Part shown: positions 25,146-32,908 of the stretch, piece after piece | Layout: each line of letters starts with the position of its first letter | Numbering within the stretch: position 1 is the stretch's first letter | Assembly (NCBI RefSeq): GCF_001426225.1 | Contig: NZ_LMRT01000013.1 | Span: 503,004 to 567,003, forward strand | Reading direction: 5' to 3' | Length of the DNA stretch: 64,000 nt | Origin: Allobosea sp. Leaf344 | GTDB lineage: Bacteria > Pseudomonadota > Alphaproteobacteria > Rhizobiales > Beijerinckiaceae | Translations under genes and position numbers: made by a program | Notes under the pieces: generated by a model | The model's database searches: none | The model's input: the letters and a program-made list of their open reading frames with translations, nothing else | Told to the model about the DNA's origin: nothing

Positions 25146-26474
25146 TTACTGGAACAGCCGCAATACACCCTGATCGGCCTGGTTGGCGAGCGAAAGCGCG
25201 GTCTGCGACAGCTGCTGGCGCGTGTTGAGAGCCAGCAGGCTGGCGCCCTCGGCGTTCGAATCGGCCGCGACCAGCGTATCGGCGCCGGTGGTGAGGACGT
25301 TGGCGAGTTCCTTGGTGAAATCCTGCCGGGTCTGGGCGATCGAGAGGTTCGAGCCCAGGGTCGAGGACAGGGATTTGAGCGAGGTGAGCGAGCTCGTCAA
25401 CGCGGCCGTGGCCCGGTCGAGGTCGAGATCGTTCTGGAAGTTGAAGAAGCCGGCGAGCTGGGTGTTGGTCGCCAGCGAGATGCCGAGATTATCGGCGCTG
25501 AGCGTCGAGCCCTGGATGTCGAGCTTGGTCTGGTTGGTGCCGGTCTTCTCGTTAAAGATGATCGAGAGACGGTCGCCCTGCAGCAGGTTGATGCCGTTGA
25601 AGCTCGCATCCTTGGCGAGCTGGTCGATCTGCGTGCGCAGGTCGTTGAACTGCTGGATCAGATTGGAGCGGACGGCCGAGGTGATGTTCGAGGAGGTGAT
25701 GGTCGAGGTGCCGACCACGGCGTCGGCGGCGAGGAAGCCGATCGCGGTGTTGCCCGTGCCGGTACCGGCCGCCGTGCGCGCGGCCGCGGCGTCTGCGCCG
25801 ACGCCATAGCCGAAATCGACGGTCTCGGAGCCGTTGCCCTTGACGTTGAGCTGGCCCTTCTCGTCGATGAAGGCGGTGGCGAGGCCGGATTTGTTGATCT
25901 CGTTGACGAGATCGCGGACCGTGGCGTTGGCATTGGCGAAATTGGCTTCGTAGGTGACCGAGCCGACGGTGATCGAGATCGCCGATTGCGGGCTGGCGCT
26001 GGTGTCGAGGCCGAGGTCGCCGGGGGTCGAGGCGGTCGCGGCATTGGCGACGGCGTCGGCGCTGGCGAGCTTCTTGTCGAGCGCGATGTCCTTCAGGCTC
26101 TTGCTGGTGACCGCCGCCTCGGCCGCCGTCGCGAGCGCCGTGCCGGCCTTGGTCGGACGGTTCTGAGCCGCATCGGCCTGGGCCTGCTTGACCGTCGACT
26201 GCAGGGACTGCACCAGCTTGGTGATGCTGTCGATGCCCTTGGACGCCGCCTGGATGGTCTGGATGCCGTTGGAAATGCCGTCCAGCAGCCCGTTCAGCTG
26301 CGAGGAGCGGTCGTTCAGCGCGAGCGAGGTGAAATAATTGACCGGATTGTCGATGGCCGAATTGACCTTGCGGCCGGTCGCCAGGCGGTTCTGGATGACC
26401 CCCTGCTGGCTGGTCGTCTGCTGCAGGGTGAGCAGGTTGTTGCGAACGCCGCTTGATAAAATCGGTCCGGCCAT
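25146..26474 (-). CDS. Flagellin (A-type copy 1)
   Basis: The 442-residue protein is a filament flagellin. It has N-terminal D0/D1 (SSGVRNNLLTLQQTTSQQGV, then RLATGRKVNSAIDNPVNYFT) and C-terminal D1/D0 (SLTSLKSLSSTLGSNLSIAQ, ending NQADQGVLRLFQ), with a middle domain nearly identical to the next flagellin. Its terminal regions differ more from the second copy than its middle does, the reverse of the normal pattern. Its upstream region lacks the CCCAGAAGGG leader found in the other three copies and has AGGGGA as ribosome binding site. No terminator separates it from flbT. Confidence 0.95.
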   Translation of the reverse strand: MAGPILSSGVRNNLLTLQQTTSQQGVIQNRLATGRKVNSAIDNPVNYFTSLALNDRSSQLNGLLDGISNGIQTIQAASKGIDSITKLVQSLQSTVKQAQADAAQNRPTKAGTALATAAEAAVTSKSLKDIALDKKLASADAVANAATASTPGDLGLDTSASPQSAISITVGSVTYEANFANANATVRDLVNEINKSGLATAFIDEKGQLNVKGNGSETVDFGYGVGADAAAARTAAGTGTGNTAIGFLAADAVVGTSTITSSNITSAVRSNLIQQFNDLRTQIDQLAKDASFNGINLLQGDRLSIIFNEKTGTNQTKLDIQGSTLSADNLGISLATNTQLAGFFNFQNDLDLDRATAALTSSLTSLKSLSSTLGSNLSIAQTRQDFTKELANVLTTGADTLVAADSNAEGASLLALNTRQQLSQTALSLANQADQGVLRLFQ

Positions 26475-26590
26475 TTCAATCCCCTGACGCGCGAATTCAT
26501 GTTTGGTCTGTTAGACTTCAGACAATCATTCCTTCTTAGGGATAATAAACCGTTAACAGCGCAAACTGATTGACGCGATTGCGCTTTCGC

Positions 26591-26623
26591 AAAAAAAGGC
26601 GGCCGAGCTTTCGCCCCGCCGCC
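26591..26623 (-). terminator. Intrinsic terminator after flagellin A2
   Basis: Read on the minus strand, GGCGGC and GCCGCC enclose an inner GGGC-GAAA-GCTC stem and are followed by seven T residues. It ends the transcript of the flagellin gene at 26677-27999 and shows that the next flagellin has its own promoter. Confidence 0.92.
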
Positions 26624-26676
26624 ATGGTCTTCGACCACATTCTGTGGTTGCCCCGCTCCTGCGGGACGAAGAAGGA

Positions 26677-27999
26677 TCAGAACAGGCGCAGGATCGCCTG
26701 GTCGGCCTGGTTCGAGAGCGACAGAGCGGTCTGCGACAGCTGCTGGCGGGTCTGGAGGGCCAGCAGGCTGGCGGCCTCCTGGTTGCCATCGGCTGCGACG
26801 AGGTTGTCGGCACCCTGCGACAGCACGCTGGCCAGATCCTTGGTGAAGTCCTGACGGGTCTGGACCACCGAGAGATTGGCGCCCAGCGACGAGGACAGAG
26901 ACTTCAGCGAGGTCAAGGCGCCGGTCAGCGACTTGGTGGCGGCATCCAGATCGGAGTCGTTCTGGAAGTTGAAGAAGCCGGTCAGCTGGGTGTTCGTCGC
27001 CTGGGAGATGCCGAGGTTGTCGGCGCTGAGCGTCGAGCCCTGGATGTCCAGCTTGGACTGGTTCGAGCCGGTTTTCTCGTTGAACTGGATCGAGACCTTG
27101 TCGCCCTGCAGCAGGTTGACGCCGTTGAAGCCAGCATCCTTGGCCAGCTGGTCGATCTGCGTACGCAGGTCGTTGAACTGCTGGATGAGGTTCGAGCGGA
27201 CGGCGGAGGTCACGTTCGACGAGGTGAGCGTCGAGGTGCCGACCGCGGCGTCGGCGGCGAGGAAGCCGATCGCCACGTTGCCCGTGCCGGTGCCGGCCGC
27301 CGTGCGAGCGGCAGCGGCGTCGGTGCCGACGCCGTAACCGAAGTCGACGGTCTCGGAGCCGTTGCCCTTGACGTTGAGCTGGCCCTTCTCGTCGACGAAG
27401 GCGGTCGCGAGGCCGGATTTGTTGATCTCGTTGACGAGATCGCGGACCGTCGCGTTGGCGTTGGCGAAGTTGGCTTCATAGGTGGTGGAGCCGACCGTGA
27501 TCGAGATCGCGGACTGCGGGCTGGCGCTGGTGTCGATGCCGATGTCACCAGGGGTCGAAGCGGTCGCCGCGGTGGCGACGGCGTCGGCGCTGGCGAGCTT
27601 CTTGTCGAGCGCGATATCCTTCAGGCTCTTGCTGGTGACGGCCGCTTCGGCCGCCGTGGCGAGAGCCGTGCCGGCCTTGGTCGGGCGGTTCTGAGCCGCA
27701 TCGGCCTGAGCCTGCTTCACGGTCGACTGCAGCGAAGACACCAGCTTGGTGATGCCGTCGATGCCCTTCGAGGCCGACTGGATGGTCTGGATACCGTTGG
27801 AAATGCCGTCGAGCAGGCCGGTCAGCGCCGAGGAACGCTCGTTCAGCGAGGCGGCCGTGAAGAAGTTCACGGGGCTGTCGATGGCGGAGTTGACGCGCTT
27901 GCCGGTGGCGAGACGGTTCTGGATGGCGCTCGCCTGGGACTGGACCGACGAGAGCGACGAAACGGCGTTACGAACGCCGGAGGAGAGAGTGACAGCCAT
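26677..27999 (-). CDS. Flagellin (A-type copy 2)
   Basis: The 440-residue flagellin has D0/D1 ends (SSGVRNAVSSLSSVQSQASA, RLATGKRVNSAIDSPVNFFT; C-terminus SLSNQADQAILRLF) and a middle domain that closely matches flagellin A1, including ANFANANATVRDLVNEINKS and VKGNGSETVDFGYGVG. Its leader carries TGTC-N3-ACGTCA and two CCAGAAGG copies. A hairpin with a T-run follows the stop. It is exported by the flagellar apparatus and polymerises into the filament; redundancy among the four copies is likely but not shown. Confidence 0.95.
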   Translation of the reverse strand: MAVTLSSGVRNAVSSLSSVQSQASAIQNRLATGKRVNSAIDSPVNFFTAASLNERSSALTGLLDGISNGIQTIQSASKGIDGITKLVSSLQSTVKQAQADAAQNRPTKAGTALATAAEAAVTSKSLKDIALDKKLASADAVATAATASTPGDIGIDTSASPQSAISITVGSTTYEANFANANATVRDLVNEINKSGLATAFVDEKGQLNVKGNGSETVDFGYGVGTDAAAARTAAGTGTGNVAIGFLAADAAVGTSTLTSSNVTSAVRSNLIQQFNDLRTQIDQLAKDAGFNGVNLLQGDKVSIQFNEKTGSNQSKLDIQGSTLSADNLGISQATNTQLTGFFNFQNDSDLDAATKSLTGALTSLKSLSSSLGANLSVVQTRQDFTKDLASVLSQGADNLVAADGNQEAASLLALQTRQQLSQTALSLSNQADQAILRLF

Positions 28000-28064
28000 T
28001 GTATCGAGCCCTTCTGGGAGTGTGCCTTCTGGCGTCAGGCCGTCCTGGCCTTGACGTCACGACA
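28000..28064 (-). promoter_or_regulatory. Conserved flagellin leader of copy A2
   Basis: On the minus strand it reads TGTCGTGACGTCA (28064-28052), then a CAGG-ACGG-CCTG hairpin, a first CCAGAAGG (28032-28025) and CCCAGAAGGG at the ribosome binding site, 9 bp before the ATG. The same layout occurs at 29545-29608 and 31235-31299. Confidence 0.7.
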
Positions 28065-28207
28065 CTCATCCTCGAGCCCGTAACAATTAGTGAATCGCAG
28101 CCTTCAGTTTTTAAGTCTGAAGGGGCAATGCTGAGCATAGTTAATCAAACTGAAAATCACGTCTCCATTCTTGTAGTACGCGCTTTCGGTCCGCGGAGAG
28201 GGCGAAT

Positions 28208-28232
28208 GCGCCGGCGATCGTCTCGCCGGCGC
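28208..28232 (-). terminator. Strong hairpin after flagellin B1
   Basis: GCGCCGGCGA and TCGCCGGCGC form a perfect 10-bp stem with a 5-base loop, 13 bp beyond the flagellin stop. There is no clear T-tract, so it may serve as an mRNA end stabiliser or a weak terminator. Confidence 0.6.
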
Positions 28233-28245
28233 AAGCTTCGCAGGA

Positions 28246-29544
28246 TCAGAACAGGCGCAGGATCGCCTGGTCCGCCTGGTTGGACAGGGACAAGGCCTGC
28301 TGCGACAGCTGCTGCCGCGTCTGCAGGGCGAGGAGCTTCGCGGCTTCCTCATTGGTGTCGGCCAGAACCAGATCGTCGGCGCCGGCCTTGAGCGTGCTGA
28401 TCAGATCCTTGGAGAAATCCTGGCGGGTCTGGACCACGCCGAGATTGGCACCGAAGGTCGAGGCGGTCGAACGGACCGTGGCCAAGGTCGCGGTCAGGCT
28501 GTCGGCGGCCTTGGCCAGGGCACTGTCGCTCTGGAAGTTGATGTTGAAGGTCTCGGTCTTGTCGGTGGTGGCCTTCTTGATGCCGAGCGTGTCGGAATCG
28601 ATGCTCTGGCCCTGGATGTCGAGCTTGTTCTGGTTGTTGCCGGTCTTCTCGTTGAAGACGACCGAGAGCTTGTCGCCGGTAAGCAGGTTGATGCCGTTGA
28701 AGCTGGCGTCCTTGGCGAGCTGGTCGATCTGATTGCGCAGATCGTTGAACTGGCTGACCAGCGCGTTGCGCACGGAGCTGACTTCCGGGTCCTTGCCGGT
28801 CTTGGCCAGGGTCTTGTCGAGCCCGAGCTTGTCGTTGGAGCTCGCGGTGTCGCTCTCGGCGGCGAGCTTGGCGGCGGCCGAATCCGCGCCGGTGCCGATG
28901 CCGAAGACCAGCTTGTCGGAGGTCGAGGTCTTGATGGAGAGCTTGCCGTCATCGCCGACGGAAGCGGTCGCCAGGCCCGATTTGTTGATGGAGTCCACCA
29001 CGTCCTTGACGGTCGACGTCGCGCTCAGGCTGGTGTCGGTATAGGTCTTCTCGCCGACCGAAAGCTGCAGGTGATAGGCGGCGGGCCCCATGCCGAGCTG
29101 CTGGGCGGTGGTGGTGGTCGCGGCGCCCGCAGTGCCGCCGAGCTGAGCGGCGAGCGTGACCTCGCGCATCGTCTTGCCGGTCGCCGTGACCGAGGCCGCA
29201 GTGCCGATGGACGCGGAGCTGGTGACGGTCGGGCGGCTGCCGATATCGCCCTGCGCCTGCTTGATCGTCGACTGCGCCGACTGCACCAGCTTGGTGATGG
29301 CGTCCAGGCCCTTCGACGCCGCCTGGATCGTCTTGATGCTGTTGCCGATGCTGTCCAGCAGATTGCCGAACTGCCCGGCGCGGGCCGCCAGCGAGCTCGA
29401 GGTGAAGTAGTTCACGGCGTTGTCGACCGCCGAATTGACCTTCTTGCCGGAGGCCAGGCGCGCCTGCGCTTCCTGGGCGGCGGAGCCGATGCCGGCGAGA
29501 GAGGTGAGGGCGTTGCGGACGCCGGCCGAAACGGAAATGGACAT
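28246..29544 (-). CDS. Flagellin (B-type copy 1)
   Basis: The 432-residue flagellin belongs to a second type in this cluster. Its N-terminus has SAGVRNALTSLAGIGSAAQE and SGKKVNSAVDNAVNYFTSS; its middle has DGKLSIKTSTSDKL and GTGADSAAAKLAAESDT; its C-terminus ends LSNQADQAILRLF. It shares the FNDLRNQIDQLAKDASFNG core with the A-type copies, but its D2/D3 part is unrelated to theirs. The leader has the shared TGTC-N3-ACGTCA and CCCAGAAGGG elements and an additional CCAGAAGG 30 bp further upstream. Confidence 0.95.
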   Translation of the reverse strand: MSISVSAGVRNALTSLAGIGSAAQEAQARLASGKKVNSAVDNAVNYFTSSSLAARAGQFGNLLDSIGNSIKTIQAASKGLDAITKLVQSAQSTIKQAQGDIGSRPTVTSSASIGTAASVTATGKTMREVTLAAQLGGTAGAATTTTAQQLGMGPAAYHLQLSVGEKTYTDTSLSATSTVKDVVDSINKSGLATASVGDDGKLSIKTSTSDKLVFGIGTGADSAAAKLAAESDTASSNDKLGLDKTLAKTGKDPEVSSVRNALVSQFNDLRNQIDQLAKDASFNGINLLTGDKLSVVFNEKTGNNQNKLDIQGQSIDSDTLGIKKATTDKTETFNINFQSDSALAKAADSLTATLATVRSTASTFGANLGVVQTRQDFSKDLISTLKAGADDLVLADTNEEAAKLLALQTRQQLSQQALSLSNQADQAILRLF

Positions 29545-29608
29545 GATCAGGAACCCTTCTGGGATGATGTCGACGACGTCGTTTCCTTCTGGAAATGACG
29601 TTGCGACA
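29545..29608 (-). promoter_or_regulatory. Conserved flagellin leader of copy B1
   Basis: On the minus strand it reads TGTCGCAACGTCA (29608-29596), then TTTCC-AGAA-GGAAA, a hairpin whose loop contains CCAGAAGG, and finally CCCAGAAGGG, 9 bp before the ATG. Confidence 0.7.
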
Positions 29609-29935
29609 CTGGGTTCGGTTGTCGCTAAAAATCGTAAATTTCGGAGCTGAGATTATAACTGACGCAGCGGAATTATTGACATGCTTAATCAATGATTAGC
29701 GCTCTCGCAGGGGGGCGGAGGAGGGCAACCGAGATGAGCGGCGGGTCGTCTGGGCGACGATCCGATCGTCGCCGGCAGCCGGCGGCTTTTTTCGCAGGGG
29801 GAAATTTGTCTCGGTGCCAGAGGCGCCTGGAGGCGGCGCGTCACCGGAGGGGGTGGGCGGGCCGGCGTTAGGCCGGACAGGCCTGCGGCCGGCCGGGGAG
29901 GCCGGCCGGCCCTGCTTCGTCGAATGCGGAACGGA
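29609..29935. other. Intergenic stretch between flagellins B2 and B1
   Basis: This 327-bp gap holds no supported gene. The part near B1 (29630-29700) is A+T-rich, unlike its surroundings, and should contain the B1 promoter, but I could not settle on one. Near B2, 29887-29911 forms a perfect GGCCGGCCGG / CCGGCCGGCC hairpin, 25 bp past the B2 stop, a probable transcript end without a T-tract. Confidence 0.6.
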
Positions 29936-31234
29936 TCAGGAGAACAGGCGCAGGATCGCCTGGTCGGCCTGGTTGGACAGGGACAAGGCCTGCTGCGACA
30001 GCTGCTGCCGCGTCTGCAGAGCGAGGAGCTTGGCGCCTTCCTCATTGGTGTCGGCCAGCACCAGATCATCGGCACCGGCCTTCAGCCCGCTGATCAGCTC
30101 CTTGGAGAAATCCTGGCGCGTCTGCACCACGCCGAGATTGGCGCCGAAGGTCGAGGCGGTCGAGCGCAGCGTGGCGAGCACCGCCGTCAGGGCGTCGGCC
30201 GTCTTGGCGAGCGAGCTGTCGCTCTGGAAGTTGATGTTGAAGGTCTCGGTCTTGTCGGTGGTGGCCTTCTTGATGCCCAGCGTGTCAGAGTCGATGTTCT
30301 GGCCCTGGACATCGAGCTTGTTCTGGTTGTTGCCGGTCTTCTCGTTGAAGATCACCGAGAGCTTGTCGCCGGTGAGCAGGTTGATGCCGTTATAGCTGGC
30401 GTCCTTGGCGAGCTGGTCGATCTGCGTGCGCAGATCATTGAACTGGCTGACCAGCGCGTTGCGCACGGCGCTGACTTCCGGCTCCTTGCCGGTCTTGGCC
30501 AGGGTCTTGTCGAGCCCGAACTTGTCGTTGGAATTCGCCGTGTCGCTCTCCGCGGCGAGCTTGGCGGCGGCCGAATCCGCGCCGGTGCCGATGCCGAAGG
30601 TCAGCTTGTCGGAGGTCGAGGTCTTGATGGAGAGTTTGCCGTCATCGCCGACGGAAGCGGTCGCCAGGCCCGATTTGTTGATCGAGGCGACGATGTCCTT
30701 GATCGTCGCGGATTGCGAAAAGTTCTCGGTATAGGTCTTGTCGCCGACCGCGAGGGAAAGAGTGTAGGCAGGCCCGGCGATGCCGAGCTTCTGGTTGGCG
30801 GTGGTCGTCGCATCGCCCGCGGGACCACCGATTTCGGTCGAAAGCGTCACATCCTTGAGGGATTTGCCGGTCGCGGTGACGGAGTTCGCCGTGCCGATGG
30901 CCGCGGCGCCGGTGACGGCGGGGCGGCTGCCGATATCGCCCTGCGCCTGCTTGATCGTCGACTGGGCCGACTGCACCAGCTTGATGATCGCATCCAGGCC
31001 CTTGGAGGCGGTCTGGATGGTCTTGATCCCGGCTCCGATGCCGTCGAGCAGATTGGTGAAGCTGAGGGCGCGGGAGCGCAGCTGCGCGGAGGTGAAATAG
31101 TTGACGGCGTTGTCGATCGCCGAATTGACCTTCTTGCCGGTCGACAGGCGGTACTGCGATTCCTGCGCGGCGGATCCGATATTCGCGAGAGAGGAGAGGG
31201 CGTTGCGGACGCCGACGGACAGAGATGCGGACAT
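29936..31234 (-). CDS. Flagellin (B-type copy 2)
   Basis: The 432-residue flagellin is the close partner of B1: SVGVRNALSSLANIGSAAQE, STGKKVNSAIDNAVNYFTSA, DGKLSIKTSTSDKL, and C-terminus NQADQAILRLFS. I chose the ATG at 31234 because CCCAGAAGGG lies 9 bp upstream and it aligns with the starts of the other copies; a 22-residue longer reading covers the conserved leader and was rejected. Its upstream region has two TGTC-N3-ACGTCA copies and two TTAACCAT (CtrA half-site) words on the same strand. Confidence 0.95.
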   Translation of the reverse strand: MSASLSVGVRNALSSLANIGSAAQESQYRLSTGKKVNSAIDNAVNYFTSAQLRSRALSFTNLLDGIGAGIKTIQTASKGLDAIIKLVQSAQSTIKQAQGDIGSRPAVTGAAAIGTANSVTATGKSLKDVTLSTEIGGPAGDATTTANQKLGIAGPAYTLSLAVGDKTYTENFSQSATIKDIVASINKSGLATASVGDDGKLSIKTSTSDKLTFGIGTGADSAAAKLAAESDTANSNDKFGLDKTLAKTGKEPEVSAVRNALVSQFNDLRTQIDQLAKDASYNGINLLTGDKLSVIFNEKTGNNQNKLDVQGQNIDSDTLGIKKATTDKTETFNINFQSDSSLAKTADALTAVLATLRSTASTFGANLGVVQTRQDFSKELISGLKAGADDLVLADTNEEGAKLLALQTRQQLSQQALSLSNQADQAILRLFS

Positions 31235-31299
31235 GCTCGAAAACCCTTCTGGGACAGCGTCCTTCGACTTCGGAACATTCCGAAAATGACGTAAGGACA
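31235..31299 (-). promoter_or_regulatory. Conserved flagellin leader of copy B2
   Basis: On the minus strand it reads TGTCCTTACGTCA (31299-31287), then TTCGGAA-TG-TTCCGAA, a perfect 7-bp hairpin, and CCCAGAAGGG before the start. The hairpin sequence differs from those of A2 and B1 but occupies the same place. Confidence 0.7.
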
Positions 31300-31321
31300 A
31301 TTGCAGGGTTTGTCGAAAAGA

Positions 31322-31379
31322 ATGGTTAACGAGTAAGCATGTTATTGAACTGACGTTGCGACATGTTCGTCATGGTTAA
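31322..31379 (-). promoter_or_regulatory. CtrA-type half-sites and second TGTC-N3-ACGTCA upstream of flagellin B2
   Basis: Two TTAACCAT words on the minus strand (complements at 31322-31329 and 31372-31379) flank a second TGTCGCAACGTCA (31363-31351). TTAACCAT is the usual CtrA half-site. None of the other three flagellin genes has two such words. Confidence 0.5.
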
Positions 31380-31412
31380 CGGGAGGTGACCGGCCCGCAA
31401 GCGCCGGAACGC

Positions 31413-31436
31413 AAAACGCCCGCACGAGGCGGGCGT
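31413..31436 (-). terminator. Intrinsic terminator after the FlaG-like gene
   Basis: On the minus strand ACGCCCGC and GCGGGCGT pair around a 5-base loop and lead into TTTT, 24 bp after the stop codon. Confidence 0.9.
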
Positions 31437-31459
31437 CGATCCGTCGTCGAGGAGGGGGC

Positions 31460-31876
31460 TCAGGCCGTCTGGGCGAGATCCGAGGAGGCGCTGGCCTTGC
31501 GTTCGAGGGCGCGCTCCGCCAGCTGCCTGGAGAAGATCCTCAGCTTCAGCAGCGTCTCGTCCGGCAGCTGCGACACGGTCTCACCGGTCTCGGGATCGAG
31601 CCGCTCGAGCACCACCGTCTGCGTCTCGGGCTCGATGACGAGCCGATCCTTGGCGGTCTGCAGGCGCGATTGCTGATCGCTGGCCGCCCGCTGCTGGGCG
31701 CGCTGGTCCTTCTGCTGGATATCGACGCGGACGGCGTCCCCGGCTTTCAGGGACTGGACGGTCCGGTCCGGCGAGAGCTCGACCGGGACGCTGTTGCGCG
31801 TCGCGATGACGTCGGCGCGGACAACGGCTGGCGTCCCGCTGACCGGCGCACTTCTGTTGGCGCCGCTGAAGTCCAT
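31460..31876 (-). CDS. FlaG-like flagellar protein
   Basis: The 138-residue protein has a disordered N-terminal part and a C-terminal segment that matches the FlaG fold: LVIEPETQTVVLERLDPETG, then ETVSQLPDETLLKLRIFS. FlaG proteins influence filament length or assembly. I chose the ATG at 31876, since CCAGAAGG lies 8 bp upstream, the same element as in the flagellin and flbT leaders; the longer reading adds an arginine-rich stretch in the control region. It lies between flagellin B2 and the flgIJ operon. The FlaG call is by motif, with moderate certainty. Confidence 0.7.
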   Translation of the reverse strand: MDFSGANRSAPVSGTPAVVRADVIATRNSVPVELSPDRTVQSLKAGDAVRVDIQQKDQRAQQRAASDQQSRLQTAKDRLVIEPETQTVVLERLDPETGETVSQLPDETLLKLRIFSRQLAERALERKASASSDLAQTA

Positions 31877-32073
31877 GGCACACTCCTTCTGGAGTTTCGG
31901 CCGGCCCGACGGCCGACGGCCTGCTCGGGGCGGGGAACATACCCCACCTCTACACCTCAAGGTGGCACAGGGATCTGAATTCCCCGTAAGGAAATTAGGT
32001 CAATTTTTATAGTTTATGTGGCAGCCGCCCATTTTGCCGACCAGGCCGCGACGGGGCCAGCCGGCGCGTCCGC

Positions 32074-32562
32074 TCAGAGCTGCCGGGAAATCACCAGCGG
32101 GCCGGAATTCGGCCGGACGAAAGCGCCGGCGCCGACCGTCGCCGTCGGACCATAACCCGCGGCGCGGGACGGGCGGTTGGCGTCGCTCGCCAGTTCGCGG
32201 ACGATCGTCTCCGAGACGGCGCGCGCCGTGGCGAGCACCAGCTGGTTGGTCTCGACCAGCCCCTGGAAGCCGCCATGGGCCTCCTTCAGCCGCCTGACCT
32301 GGTCCGGAGCGAAGCGGGCGAGAGCGACGGCGTTGAGCTTCACCTGCTCGACCCCGCGCATATAGATGCCGGCGAGTTCCGCCTTGCGCGGCTCGCGCTG
32401 CATCGCCTCGGGCAGACGCCCGGCGCGGACGAGCTCGGTCTCCTCGCCGATCAGATGCGACAGCGCCGCCAGCGTCTCGAGCACGGCCTCGATCAGCGCG
32501 CGCGCCTCGAGGGCGCTGGCGATGCGCGGCCTCTCGTCGAGAACGCGTTTAGCGACCGACAT
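32074..32562 (-). CDS. FlgN-like flagellar export chaperone (tentative)
   Basis: The 162-residue protein is largely helical in its first 130 residues (ALEARALIEAVLETLAALSH, LPEAMQREPRKAELAGIYMR), followed by a short disordered tail. Size, helical make-up and position next to flgJ suggest a FlgN-type chaperone for FlgK and FlgL. The start at 32562 overlaps the flgJ stop by 14 bp, so it is translated with flgI-flgJ. There is no decisive motif; a general flagellar assembly protein is the safer statement. Confidence 0.65.
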   Translation of the reverse strand: MSVAKRVLDERPRIASALEARALIEAVLETLAALSHLIGEETELVRAGRLPEAMQREPRKAELAGIYMRGVEQVKLNAVALARFAPDQVRRLKEAHGGFQGLVETNQLVLATARAVSETIVRELASDANRPSRAAGYGPTATVGAGAFVRPNSGPLVISRQL

Positions 32563-32908
32563 TCGCAGCTCCCGCAGCCTGTTCCTGGACGCGCAACAGG
32601 TCCTGCATGATCTGGTTCGACAGGCCGACGCCGCCGGCCTTCTGCAGTTGCTGGGCATATTGCTGGGTCAGCTGCGATTTGAAGATGCCGCCGCCGGTCC
32701 CGTTCTCGCCGAGCGGACCTTCGCTGCCTTCGCCGGTGGCGAAGAGATGCTGCGTCATCTGCTCCAGGAACATGGTCTCGAAATCCTCGGCCTGTTGCTT
32801 GGCCTTGGCCTTGGCCGGATCCATCGCGGATTTCACCGCATCGAGCACGGTTCCGGCGGCGCCGAGCGCGAGTTTGGCCGCGGGAGCGGCGAGCAGGGCT
32901 GCGGTCAT
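32549..32908 (-). CDS. flgJ: FlgJ-type rod-binding protein without muramidase domain
   Basis: The 119-residue protein contains only the rod-binding part of FlgJ: QAEDFETMFLEQMTQHLF, then GIFKSQLTQQYAQQLQKAGG and LSNQIMQDLLRVQE. Alphaproteobacterial FlgJ proteins commonly lack the C-terminal peptidoglycan hydrolase domain, so a separate enzyme should open the wall. The ATG at 32908 overlaps the flgI stop (TGATG). A GTG one codon earlier is also possible. Confidence 0.88.
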   Translation of the reverse strand: MTAALLAAPAAKLALGAAGTVLDAVKSAMDPAKAKAKQQAEDFETMFLEQMTQHLFATGEGSEGPLGENGTGGGIFKSQLTQQYAQQLQKAGGVGLSNQIMQDLLRVQEQAAGAANVGR

